Shown here piece by piece: positions 31,803 through 42,249 of a DNA stretch of 64,000 bases. The notes beneath the pieces were generated by a model. It ran no database searches. It worked only from the letters and a program-made list of their open reading frames with translations, and was not told where the DNA came from. Position numbers and translations under genes: made by a program. Within the stretch, counting starts at the first letter, position 1. Each line of letters starts with the position of its first letter. The DNA comes from Dichomitus squalens LYAD-421 SS1 (Eukaryota; Basidiomycota; Agaricomycetes; Polyporales; Polyporaceae), in contig NW_006766884.1 of NCBI RefSeq assembly GCF_000275845.1, positions 1,016,193 to 1,080,192 of the forward strand, given 5' to 3'.

Positions 31803-33545
31803 ATGGCGTCCTCGACGGCTCCTCGAAGCTTCGTCTCTAACCATGTCCTCCGTGGCTCCCGTTGCATACATTGTGACGTTGTAAGTCCAGATTCTTGCTG
31901 TCCATGGTCCTCCTGCTGAGTACGTTCCGTACAGGGCTGATTCCATTCGCGCCTACAATAACCTACTAATGGTCGTGCTGAGTTGAGTTCATCTCTTATC
32001 TAGCACATACCCTAGATCCTCATCTTCCCTTCAGCCGTACTGTTCTACGATTACTCGTTGACCATCGCAAGAGAGATTGAGTACTTCTGGAAAAGGGCTA
32101 GATTCTCCCTTGCCGCATTGTTGTTTGTCATCAATCGATATTTGAGCCTCTTCGGGAATATCGTAGTCGTGCTAGAATACTTCATGTATCACAGCCCACA
32201 AGTGAGTTTCGCTGACACCTTAAAGTCTTCACCTGACTGATCACCAAAATGGAACAGCGGTTTGCCTCATCCTTGGTGTTACAGAATGATCACTTACTTC
32301 TCCTGAGTGTCGCGCTAGCTGTCGACAGATACAAGCATACCATGCGTACTTCACTGTAGCCAGTCAAGTCGTCGTTGGACGTAGGTCTATCTGGCCTTTC
32401 GATCATCTTGCGTATTCATGACATTGTGTAGTGCTACTCGTGATACGCACTTACGCCCTTTACAACGGAAGCAAGGCACTCTTGGCCACCTTCTGCGCTT
32501 TCGGGATCGTGATGTTCGCTGTGAGTTCCTGTTTGTTTATAGACGTACTGCGGCTGAAGCTCAGTCACATAAGGCTACCCTCGTCGCGATGACCGTGATG
32601 GTACCCCCCGAACCCCCTGCGAAGATCCTTCCCCAAGCTCTTGGATGTGATCTCTCCGTCAGTCTTCCGGTGTAAGCGTCCTTATTTCTCTGGTGTCAGT
32701 CGACTTGTTGTTGATCACAGTACTCAGGGCGATTCGTGAGTGGCCCGCACGCGTCAAAGCATATGCACCTAGACAGGGACTGCAGGGGCTGCAGTGGGTT
32801 GGATCGCGATGGTGTGTTTCGACACTATGATCTTCGTCCTCACCGTGGCCAAGGCGTTCAGAATGGCCCCGTTCTGGCATCACCGCCTGCTTTCGATTTT
32901 GTTTCGAGATGGTCAGTACACTCGCACCATGTCAGGCCAGCCCTAGCGCGTCCTCTGACTGTATGCTGCTTACAGGAGCCGTCTACTACATGTATGTGGA
33001 GCACGTCTTATCGAGTGATGGCCCGCACTGACATGGCTCTAGCATAATGGGTTTGGTGAATTCAGGAAATCTTCTTACGCTTGTGGTGAGCACCGGAATG
33101 CCCCCATGTACTTTTCTGTTTTCTGAACCATCCTCGCTCTAGTTACCGAGCGTAAGCTTTCCACGTCCCATCTTAAAGTCGAGCTCACCGATCCTCTAGA
33201 TAGGAGACACCAACAGGGGCTTTTTGACATCGTTAACCAATGCGTACGTATCTCATAGGTTGATCGTGCTGAGGCCTGCTGCGATTGATACTACTACTAT
33301 TCAACAGCATCTGCACGACCATAACCTCGCGGATGCTACTGAATCTCCGCGATCCCGAGCTGCAAGGCGGCACCCTGCGCGTCGGGAGATGGTCGATATC
33401 GCGCACGTCGCAAGTTGCCGTAGCGGGTTCAACAGCATCCAGTGAAGCGAAGACAGCCCAGGCTGCAGCAAGCGACTGCGGACCAGTATGCAACCATACT
33501 ACGATCTTGGTTGAGCCGCAGCCTACAGGCCGTGTAGAAGTCTAG
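31803..33545 (+). CDS. DUF6533 multi-pass membrane protein, array member 4
   Basis: The likely start is ATG 31803 (MASSTAPRSFVSNHVLRGSR). Exon 2 gives ADSIRAYNNLLMVVL, then the DUF6533 block VLFYDYSLTIAREIEYFWKR and LLFVINRYLSLFGNIVVVLE. Later exons show CRQIQAYHAYFTVASQVVVG, LLVIRTYALYNGSKALLATF, GCDLSVSLPV, WIAMVCFDTMIFVLTVAKAF and a last exon with TITSRMLLNLRDPELQGGTL. It is more diverged from members 2 and 3 than those are from each other, and its N-terminal part is longer. All exons I followed remain open. The exact start exon is less certain than the rest. Confidence 0.78.
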
Positions 33546-33853
33546 TAGATGGTGATTTGTGCATAAGATGTGCCGCCGTAGTGAGGACATGGTAGGCACT
33601 CGCACGTTGTGTGCGAGTGCAGTGTAGGTCGAAGCCTTCCTCTCTCAACTGTTTCTCGTATGAGGACACATAGATAGTAGAAGACTGTTCCGTGTTGAGA
33701 TGGAAGTGACAGGCTTGCGCTGAAAGCCGCGATGCGACGTCGACGCGCGTGTTGGCCAGACGGGGTTGTCACGCCCGGGCCGCCCGACCCGGCCCCAGGT
33801 CGTCATCGACTATGGGGCTGTGCCATCGACCCTCCGAGTACTGTTGTGCCAAG
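33546..33853. other. Intergenic region before the proton channel gene
   Basis: 308 bases holding the 3' end of array member 4 and the promoter of the channel gene. Nothing else was seen. Confidence 0.45.
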
Positions 33854-34694
33854 ATGTCCGAGCAAGACCCTCTCCTCCCTACAGTAAACGTCCCCGATTC
33901 AGGAGATTATCTCGAATCTCAGTCAACCCTCCCAGCAAGCAAATATGAGCGCGCCAAAGTCCAGACCTCCGAGTTCCTCGAGTCTTATTTCCTCCATTAC
34001 ATCGTCATAGCCCTTGTCCGTACTCATTTCGAGTCGTTACTAACTGCTCACCACCCGCAATCCACGTCTCTAACCACAACCTCACATAGGTACTCATTGA
34101 CTCGGCCTGTGTCCTCGCCGACCTCGCCTACACTTTCCTCTCCTCGGACTGCACGCCCATCGAGGGCCCCGAGACGCCTCTCTGGCTCAACATCCTCGCC
34201 GAGATCTCGCTCGCCATCACCACCGTCTTCCTCGTCGAAATCCCGGTCACGATCTGGGCCCAGGGCATCCAGAAGTTCAACCCGTTCGGCGGCGTGCCGC
34301 ACGCGGCGCTGCACTTCTTCGACGCCGTCGTCATCCTGACGACCCTCGTGCTCGAGGTCGTCCTGCGCGGCCGCGAGCGGGAGCTCGCCTCGCTGCTCAT
34401 CATCCTGCGTCTATGGCGTCTCGTGAAGCTCGTCCAAGGTGGGCGGAACGCTCCTTGTAGAGACGACTGCGGCGCTCTTTTCTCAAAGTGACACACCTTA
34501 CATCGTCAGGTATCGCGGTCAGCGCCGGGGAGCTGGATGAAGAGCAGGCCAAAGTCCTCGCCGAGACCCGCGAGGCACTCAAGCGCGCCACCGCCTCCCT
34601 ACAGTCGGCTCGCAACGAGAACCAGCAGCTGCGCGCACGTCTCGCTTATTACGAGCAGGACCAAAATAATAGCCAGGCTCGCGACGAACCGTAA
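33854..34694 (+). CDS. Voltage-gated proton channel (Hv1 type)
   Basis: Three exons (33854-34015, 34090-34438, 34510-34694) join in phase to 231 residues. The protein is a lone voltage-sensor domain without a pore domain. The S1 helix contains IVIALVLIDSACVLADLAY, whose Asp matches the selectivity-filter Asp (D112 in human Hv1). S2 and S3 (LAEISLAITTVFLVEIPVTI, LHFFDAVVILTTLVLEVVL) carry the expected acidic residues. S4 reads IILRLWRLVKLVQGIAV, the RxWRxxR signature with Lys at the third charge. A C-terminal coiled coil follows (from ELDEEQAKVLAETREALKRA to LRARLAYYEQDQ), as needed for dimer formation. Such channels let H+ leave the cell on depolarisation; a few fungal ones have been studied. 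The gene stands alone here, next to unrelated genes. Confidence 0.88.
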
Positions 34695-35207
34695 TACATC
34701 ACAAACCGCACTCTGTCGTGTAGAAATAGCGATGTGCATCGCCTACTCCAGGATGATTTTAAGGACATGTGCATGACCTATCACGCAGATATTTATGGAT
34801 CTTTCTGTTCTACGCGCGCGCGTTCGCGCCGCGGCTGCTTGGGATACATTAAAGTGGGATGTGCTATGTACAAGGGGTGGTAGCTAGCTACGTAGAAACA
34901 CAAGAGTTCGTCGCTACATGGACGTCGGAGAATATACCCTTCTAATTGATACAGTCCGTATGGGTGTGGCTACACTGTGACTACAGATGACAGGATGCTG
35001 GAAGAAGTTGCGAGTGCGTGAGAAAACAATGCGAGCGATCCTATGTGCAATGATGTGTAACCGGTCGTACGTCGGCTAGCGATGTGTGGGGTCGTAGGCA
35101 TTGTCAGCGTCTGCCATAGTCAATGTCTCAAAAATGGAGCGGCAAGCGTCCAGAGTCCAGCCACGTCAAAGTGGGCGCAGAAGATAAAACCAGTCCAGGG
35201 GAGGTCC
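34695..35207. other. Convergent 3' intergenic region
   Basis: About 0.5 kb between the ends of the channel gene and the membrane protein at 35208. I see no gene. Confidence 0.45.
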
Positions 35208-36565
35208 TCAGCGGGTAGACGACGTCTCGCTGCCGGCGCGCACCCACTGCGACAGCCGCGCACGCGTCACGGGCTGGTCGGGGTCTCCAACGTCCTCCGG
35301 GAACATCCCGTACGACACCGGCCGCGAGGCATCGCCCACGGGCACGACTGCGTCGCGCTCCAAGTCGATATAGAAGCTCCCCGTGGGGGAGCTCGACGGC
35401 AAGCCGGGACCCCCGACGACGACAGCCTTCTGCGGAAGCGCAGGCACGGGCGGGGGCGAGTTCACCGTCGTCTGGCTCCAGCACGACTTGAGCTTGAGCG
35501 GACGGAGCGGGCGGACGGGCGGCAGCACGGGCTGGCGGAAGGAAAAGCGCGGCATGGGAGGCATCGCGAACGGCGCGTCGACCCCGCGGCGGGGCGAGAC
35601 GCGCTTCGCCCAGCTCGGGCGCATGCTCTCTTTGCTCGGCTTGTGCGCGAGCGAGGTAGGGCGTGTGTTCGTGAGGAGGCGGCTCGTCCAGGTTGAACGG
35701 CGGTCGACGGGTGGGATTGCGTGGAGCGAGTCCGGAATGCTCTGGCGATGTGGCCAGATGGGAGATGGGGGCGCAGACCCCGGCTGAGGAGAGGGAGGGA
35801 GGGGCTTGGCGAACTGCTCGAAGATGGGCGTTGGGTAGTGGAAGGACAAGCGCTTGATGTCGAGTACGTCGGAATGACGTGCCTTCTCGGTGCGAGCTAC
35901 GCGCGGGGTGTACTCGAGGGTGGTGGAAGGCCCTACAAACCAGGGGACCTCATATACTGAAGACATCCAGATGTCCGCGACGACGTGCATGTGCGTTACG
36001 GTTGTCGTGAGTAACGAGAAGGAATACAAGATGACTGCAGAATAACATCAACACGCCGCTTCATAACGAGATAAGGTGAAGACGTACGAATCATGCAGGA
36101 TATCCACGATAGTGCGACGACAAGCGAAGAAGACGCGCAAGCGACTATGCTGATGCCTTGACAAAGGACAGGAGGACCGTTCGCGGTGACGGCAACGCAG
36201 CCGCCCAGTTGCAGTGTGGACAGAGCCCCTGTCCACGCGCACTCATAGCGCACCTGGTTGATGAATTTGACGGGGAACCGCGACGAAGCAAAGCAGCTAT
36301 GAATGCTGTCAGCGCCGAGCGAACAAGCACCAATATTCGCAACACTCACAAGGCCAGAAGGGTCAGAAGGAGGCACGAGTTGAACAGTACGAAGGTAGGT
36401 GACCCGAGCACTGTGCGGAAGGTCAGATGGAAGTCAAAGCGCAGACAAAAGGAGCCCACCATGGACGTCAAGATCCCTCAGCACCGTCAGGTTCCACGCT
36501 GCAAACCCAATAGTGAGGATGTTGATATAGGCCAAGATGCCTACGAAAGTCGTGAGCCTAGACAT
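35208..36565 (-). CDS. Four-pass membrane protein (MARVEL-like plan) with Pro/Ser-rich tail, paralog of the gene at 42250
   Basis: About six exons. The start is MSRLTTFVGILAYINILTIG, followed by FAAWNLTVLRDLDV, then VLGSPTFVLFNSCLLLTLLA, VRYECAWTGALSTLQLGGCV, GISIVACASSSLVVALSWIS and ILYSFSLLTTTVTHMHVVAD: four hydrophobic helices. A tail of some 230 residues follows, rich in Pro, Ser and Arg (for example FEQFAKPLPPSPQPGSAPPS), ending SQWVRAGSETSSTR. The helices align with those of the gene at 42250-43719: both have A.WNLT after helix 1 and a Y/F-ECAW-x-G block followed by AVTA. No named function is known to me for this type, which is common in mushroom fungi. The long tail suggests a cytosolic, perhaps phosphorylated, region, but this is inference. 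Confidence 0.72.
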
Positions 36566-37323
36566 CGAAGAGGGTGTCAAGTTGCATACCTAAAAGCACG
36601 AAACGCAAGACAATAAACGGGTTTCGCGTCTCGCAAGACTGGGGAAGGCCCTCAAACATTATGACGGATGATAGCAGAGGATAATCTAGAGGTAATGGTA
36701 GAAAAGAGCGCGTCGAATTGGGTCGTAGGTTGAGAGCAGGGCGTAGCAGAGAATGTCAGACACGCAGGCGGATGAACTGGAAGGAAGGTCAAGCCCGAGT
36801 GTACAGTTGAGCAGCAAGGGGATAGTGGGTAGCGATGGATGTCGCGCAACAGACGACGCGTCGAGCAAGCCCTTTGAAGGTGTGGAGGAATTGGAGTACG
36901 GTCGGAGCCAAGGCCGTAAAAGAGGATAATCCAAAGCAGTCTAAAGCAGTCTACTAGGGACCGCCGGGGCCACAAAGGAGCTGAGGCGGGACGCATACTT
37001 GCTTTTAATAAGGTGGGAGGCCCGGAGACGTAACACGCGCAGGACAATGGCTCTAAACGAGAACAATAGCTACCTCGCGAAGCGGTTGGCGGGCTTTACA
37101 CGGCGAAGCGCTCATCGTTGTGCCTTGTATTTATTTATTCTCATACGCTTAAGCGGGCGAACCGACGTCTAGCATTGGGGCGTGCAAGCGTATGATGCAA
37201 GTCAACGAGAGATTAGGTCGAGACTCGGGCAGACCGATGCGATGGTCGTAGACAAGGAGGTGGTGGCAAACGCCCGAGAGCGCCTCTCAGGCAATGGACG
37301 CGCCGCCGGCAACCGCACCGAAA
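36566..37323. other. Gene-free stretch before U6 copy 1
   Basis: Contains the promoter of the membrane-protein gene on the left. Open stretches on the minus strand here do not join in frame to that gene, so I did not extend it. Confidence 0.4.
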
Positions 37324-37338
37324 GGATCATACCCGCGA
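37324..37338 (+). promoter_or_regulatory. Upstream element of U6 copy 1
   Basis: GGATCATACCCGCGA ends 57 bases before the predicted U6 start. The second U6 gene has GGATCTAACCCGCGA at exactly the same distance (13 of 15 identical). Its conserved sequence and spacing next to two otherwise unrelated flanks point to a Pol III promoter element. Confidence 0.6.
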
Positions 37339-37394
37339 AGGCAGGAAAATGCAGAACAGCAACACATGTCGCTTGCCCCTTCGCACAACAACAT

Positions 37395-37418
37395 GTCCCC
37401 TTCGGGGTGACATACGAA

Positions 37419-37449
<31 letters not shown>

Positions 37450-37513
37450 GGCCCCTGCACAAGGATGACACGCTTTCCCGGAGTGGTAGACCTACGGGTC
37501 TCAATATTTATTT
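37395..37513 (+). ncRNA. U6: U6 spliceosomal RNA, copy 1
   Basis: The sequence contains the near-invariant U6 core: AATTGGAACGATACAGAGAA, then GATTAGCATGGCCCCTGCAC and AAGGATGACACGC. It includes the ACAGAGA box that recognises the 5' splice site, the AGC triad and the internal stem-loop. A 5' hairpin (GTCCCC-TTCG-GGGTGAC) begins the RNA. There is no intron. After the core comes a 3' part that can fold as AGACC-TACG-GGTCT, then CAATATTTATTTT with a T4 stop. Bases are the same as copy 2 over about 118 positions as far as I can read. Transcription by RNA polymerase III is expected. The exact ends are inferred from the family and the T run. Confidence 0.93.
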
Positions 37514-37514
37514 T
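37511..37514 (+). terminator. Pol III terminator of U6 copy 1
   Basis: A T4 run (TATTTATTTT) ends the region shared by the two U6 copies. It is a weaker stop than the T5 of copy 2. Confidence 0.55.
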
Positions 37515-37749
37515 GCCCTTGCCTCCTTGAACTCGGAAACCAGCCGTCATTTGCGTTATGCTTACCTTTGCGTAGTCCAGTCCCGCACTTTTCTGCAGTA
37601 TCATTGTGCCTGCATGGTCCAAGATGAGTTCAAGGACTGACCGGCAAGGGCTTCGCATACGCTAGAGCGGCAAAGCACCCAAGTGCTGTCCGGGTCGACT
37701 CCCAGTCTACCATGGCTTGTACTTGGCACCCACCTCTCTATGCGTCTGA

Positions 37750-39290
37750 ATGTCTACTATCGCTCAACTCGCACAATCACTATGGAACCTCGCATACAAT
37801 CTGCTCACGGACCCTCGTTACTTCGGCACCCTCGCAACACTCGTAATCGTCGGTGACGCTGTCCTGACACAACTCATCGTACGCTTCGTACCATGTCAGC
37901 AAGTGTATCCTGCCCCAATGTCGCCGACTTGACGCGAATTCTGCAGACACGGAGATTGACTGGGAGACTTACATGTACCAGTTGGAGCTGTACATGAAGG
38001 GGGAACGAGACTATGCTCTCATTACAGGACCAACTGGGCCCATAGTGTGCGTGACCTATTGTTTGTGATGTACGAGACGGACTGACTATCAAGGCAATTG
38101 GCAGATATCCAGCAGGGCATGTGTATGTCCACCACATGCTGTACTCTTTGACGGACGCCGGGCAGAACCTCTGGAAGGGCCAGCAAATCTATGGAGGACT
38201 CTACCTCATAACCCTGGCTCTCACGGCAGCCATATACAAGCAAGCTGGCGGTGTGCCGAACTGGATTCTGCTCCTGCTTCCTCTCAGCAAGCGACTGCAC
38301 TCCATCTATGTGCTACGTCTCTTCAACGATTGTTGGGCTGTTGTCGGTGCCCAAGCTGCAATCCTTGCTTTCGCGCGTGGCTGGGATGCACTCGGCATCC
38401 TTCTTCTCGGGTACGCAGCCCCACATTCTTGGGTGTATTCATCCACCTTCATATCATTTGGAATAGTGCTGGATTGTCAGTCAAGATGTCAGTTCTACTC
38501 TACGTGCCCGGCCTGCTCGTCATCCTATTCAAGCGCCGCGGTCTCGTCTCTACTCTTCTTCACGTACTTGCACTCGGGGCAACTCAGGTACTCGCCGGCT
38601 TGCCGTTCCTCCTTTATCATCCCCGGTCATACCTCAAATACTCGTATGAGCTTGGGAGGGTCTTCCTCTTCAAGTGGACCGTGAACTGGCGTTTCCTCGG
38701 CGAGGACCTCTTCCTCAACTCGACATGGGCCGAGGCTCTCCTCGTTGCCCATGTCACCACCTTGGCTCTGTTTGGGCTATTTCGTTGGTGCAGGCGTGAT
38801 GGTGGTGTGATGGCGGTCCTCAGGAGAGGGTTCGAGCAACCTCTGCGAGCTCCCGCAGTGGCGCCCTTGACAGCGGACTGTAAGTACTATACTCAGCGGT
38901 GAAGGATGCTTCAGCTGCTCATGACTTGGTCTCCACAGACGTTACTACGGTTCTGTACACCTCAAATCTCATTGGCATTCTGTTCGCGCGGTCGCTCCAC
39001 TATCAGTTTTACTCCTGGTATGCGGTGCAACTCCCATTCCTTGCCTGGAGGACGAAGTATCCGGTCGTCGTACGGTACGCTCACCAGCCAGCAAAGGGCC
39101 CCGATGATGTTGCTCACCACGCTCCAGGCTTGCGCTTTTACTAGGGATCGAGTACGCGTGGAATGTATTCCCGTCGACCAACCTTTCATCCGGAACCCTG
39201 GTTGCCGCCAACGCGGCGTTGCTGTTGGGCATTTGGTTCGGATACCCCGAGGGCAAGTCTGCGTCCCATCCTGCAGCAAAAGGGGAGTAG
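37750..39290 (+). CDS. ALG3: Dol-P-Man:Man5GlcNAc2-PP-Dol alpha-1,3-mannosyltransferase
   Basis: Starts [20 protein letters not shown] and ends [12 protein letters not shown]. The multi-pass ER membrane enzyme adds the first lumenal mannose, from dolichyl-phosphate mannose, to the N-glycan precursor. Family blocks in order are [20 protein letters not shown] (the split exon junction restores PYTEIDW, with the conserved acidic pair), [72 protein letters not shown], and [20 protein letters not shown]. The last is the conserved HYQFYSWY motif of ALG3. A short exon codes the end ([20 protein letters not shown]). About seven exons are needed. It is convergent with the MFS gene, leaving only 125 bases between the stops. 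Confidence 0.93.
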
Positions 39291-39415
39291 ATATCCATGT
39301 CCGAGCAATATACTGTACAATACACTACATGTTCTATCTCGATACTTGCTGGACTCGAGCAGACTCTACAGAGGGTTTCCAAACGATGCTATGTCATCAT
39401 ACTTGGGAGGCGACC

Positions 39416-41193
39416 TCATACTCTAGCCCTCCATCGTCTCCACAGTACGAAGGACACAATGCAGGCAACGATGGCCGTCCCCACGCTGATCCAGAACGTC
39501 GACTGCCAGCACTGGACGCCTTTGCACGCCGTCTCGCCGGGCGGGACGTGGCGGGCGGCGATGAACGCATACAGGTACGAGAATACTGTGGTGCCGATGA
39601 ACGCGGCATAAGAGATGTAGCCGAAGTTGCGGCCCAGGTTGTTGAGGCCCCAGATCGACGACAGGATTCCAGGTCTACGAGGATGCGCGACATGAGTAGT
39701 TCGTCGCATGCGAGATTGGGATGGCACTTACAGGAGCGTGAACGTCGAGCCGTAGGCGATCCCTGTTCCGACGCTGAGTGACCATACGTCCTCCTGCGCC
39801 CTGACCCCCAGCTCGAGCCACGCAAACGTTAGCGCAAGCAACAGCGACGTTGCGATCATGAACGCGACCCTGCTGGTGTGCCGCTTGCGGGAGAACGCCC
39901 AGACGCCGTCGAGGTGCGCAGCCACCGGCGCAAGGGCGTCGGCGAGCGGACCAATGAGCAGTCGCGAGATGGTGTTGAAGAAGGAGAGGAGGCGGACTTG
40001 GCTGGACACGTTGGCCGTCGCGTTCCCTGCCGATGTGCTGGGGGGCAAGGAGAGGACGATAGAGCCCAGGTTCGAGATGACCATCTCAGCCTGAAAACCT
40101 ATGTCAGTAGCGGAAGAGCGCATCGTACAAGAGCCCATACGGAGCCAACTATAATCGTTATCCAGGAGGCGAAGACCCAGAACCACGGATCTTTGAACAG
40201 GTCGAGGCTACTGCCTTCTTGGGGTTCCTTCACGGGTACGACGCGGACATTGACAGGGTCCTTTGGGGCATCGTCCGATTCCTCCGCCGCATTCGCGAGA
40301 AGAGGTTCCGCCTCTTGCCCGTTAGCTGCAGATTCTGTGTCTAAGTTCGCCGACCTTGCCTCCTCAATTGTGCTATAGAACCGCTGGTTGGCGCGGAAGA
40401 TCGCAGCAGTGACCAGGTGTATGGAGCCTGTCACGATAGCCAGGAAAGTGAAATAGCTGGACACATCAAGAATCTGGCCAGGCACGGTGAACAGCTTAGA
40501 GGCGACGAGAGACAAGAATAGCGGCGAGAGTCCGAATATAGACATGCTCGTCCCGGAGGCGATGCCAATGTACTGCGGGAACGACTTGGTCGCAGCAAAC
40601 AACAAGGAGAAGTATCTGAGAAACCGGGTGTTAGCCAGGTTCACAAGTTATAGCAGGATGACTAGACATACGAGGATACAGTAGCAAGACCGATCATCCC
40701 GAAGTAGAGGACAAGCCTATGGAACGTGCCATCGGACGCAGACGTTACATCTGCGGGTGCTTGAGCTACTTCCCTCGCAAACAATCCGAACCCAACAGAG
40801 TACAGCATGGATGCGGCAAACGAGCATGACCATGCGCCATAACGATCAATTGCTATTCCTGCGATTGCCGCGAATGGATATTGCCCAGCCATGCCCCTGT
40901 TGAAGGCTTCTTGAGCACCTGATCAACCCGTATCCACGACGAGACCTGAGCTCACGCTAAGGCAATGGTCGTCAAGTGAGGCTGTGTAAGCTTAAGATGT
41001 TCCACTAGGGTCGGTGCAATGAGCGGGAAGCTGTAGACGCCTCCGCCACATAACCTGCGGGCAGGAAACGGCAAGAGGTCAGTCTGGGACGTGTAGATGA
41101 TATTGACTGATGGTGTACGAACGCGTTGGCAGCGACCGCGCAACAAATCAGAACTGAGCGTATGATGTCGCCATAGCCTGTACCGACGCGCAT
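39416..41193 (-). CDS. MCH1: MFS transporter, MCH1/nodulin-like subfamily
   Basis: Twelve-helix transporter. Readable blocks in order are MRVGTGYGDIIRSVLICCAV, LCGGGVYSFPLIAPTLVEHL, GIAIDRYGAWSCSFAASMLY, YIGIASGTSMSIFGLSPLFL, a central acidic loop (SAANGQEAEPLLANAAEESD), FKDPWFWVFASWITIIVGS, RLLSFFNTISRLLIGPLADA, GTGIAYGSTFTLLPGILSSI and WGLNNLGRNFGYISYAAFIG, ending LWRRWRARV. The nodulin-like N-half and the WG..NLGRN.G block fit fungal Mch1, a vacuole-associated member related to monocarboxylate permeases; its substrate is not known. The join between exon 1 (41119-41193) and exon 2 is odd: the good acceptor gives a frame mismatch, and the in-frame acceptor makes an intron of only 35 bases. 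Confidence 0.82.
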
Positions 41194-42249
41194 CTCTGTA
41201 CGCAGGTCACGTAGGCTGTCCTCGGGGTACCGATATCACTCAGAGGGAGTCGAACCGACTGCAGGTGTCTGCAGAGTGGAAGGATGGCGGACTCGTGTAG
41301 CTAAGACTTGCGTATGGTGGAATTTCCTGTTGTAACGAGCGAGTGGACCCGGTGGTGGCCAAGTGGAGGACAGACTCGAAGTCTCCAAGCCGGGGACGAG
41401 GATGTCGGGACGCCACCGGCGTCTTGCTTGATTGCCGTTTGCAGCGTCCATACTTGGAGCTCCTTGGTCTGTAGCGCCCTCGTCCATTTGGATTCTTACA
41501 CACTTATGGCTTTGACGACAATACAACGCCTGTATACTCAGTTGTTTCGGGCTGTTACATCGCTCCGTGTTATAACAGAGCGCCATCGACGCTCATTTGC
41601 GTCAATCTCGGTCAGTCAGGTGCGCCGCCTGTCTTGATCAATGGGCGATGAAATGCGCTGCCAAGTTCCGGCGCTGTCTGTTCCTAACGGCAATGACGGT
41701 GTGGATGTAATGATGGATCGGAGCGTGATTCATATCCAACACAATCAGCCATATCTTGACAGGTGTGCAGCAGCGCCGAAAGAATATGAAGACATTCTTG
41801 TTGGTCAACAGGTGGAATGAAAGTAAGTCTGCCTCAGGAGTCCAATATATGCGCACAAACATTCCACCCAGAGCTAGGTCAGAATTCGGGGAGGTCGAGC
41901 GGGGACGGTAGTCCCGAGGAAGCGTGCAGTTGTGTCCATAACAACGGGATGATCACCGCGCTGGCTCAAGGTTTCAGAGGGCGAGTACGTAATCCTTGGC
42001 GATGCAGCGCGAGACCTGTTATATTCGGCACGTCAGGGGTTGTTTGGCCTCGAGCTTTGTGCTTTCACCCTCCTTTGTTTCTGTTTCCTTCTTCTCTCCC
42101 AAGGTCACTTGCTTGACGCATTGTCGGACAGGATTCCGGACACGGAGCTGGTACTTAATCTCATCGTGTTGGCCAACTAATCCGATTGCACGCTACCGTC
42201 GACCGGTCCCAGTCCTCTCTAACGCTCTGCGCTTTTGCTCGTGCACGCC
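41194..42249. other. Divergent intergenic region
   Basis: About 1.05 kb between the starts of the MFS gene and the membrane protein at 42250. No exon was supported. A tRNA-like T-arm sequence at 41246-41259 was considered and rejected. Confidence 0.4.

Larger units (their letters stand above)
23641..33545 (+). repeat. Tandem array of four DUF6533 genes
   Basis: Four genes on the same strand, each about 1.7 kb with the same exon order, separated by 0.87-1.14 kb spacers. No transposon or unrelated gene lies between them. This layout indicates repeated unequal crossing-over followed by divergence. A fifth, more distant member lies at 45053-46508. Confidence 0.8.

Noticed and set aside
36652..37047. 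Open frame on the minus strand upstream of the membrane gene at 35208, as a possible first exon
   Set aside because: Joining it through the available splice sites puts the downstream exon out of frame, while the paralog shows that MSRLTTFVG is a proper start.
37395..37513. An mRNA-type intron in U6, as known in some yeasts
   Set aside because: The core runs without a break from the ACAGAGA box through the internal stem-loop in both copies.
41246..41259. GGTTCGACTCC-like T arm of a tRNA on the minus strand
   Set aside because: The flanking bases do not form a T stem, and no matching D arm, anticodon arm or acceptor stem is present.
41638..41862. Open frame on the minus strand with aromatic residues in the MCH1-side intergenic region
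   Set aside because: No start context, splice partners or family resemblance; likely chance.
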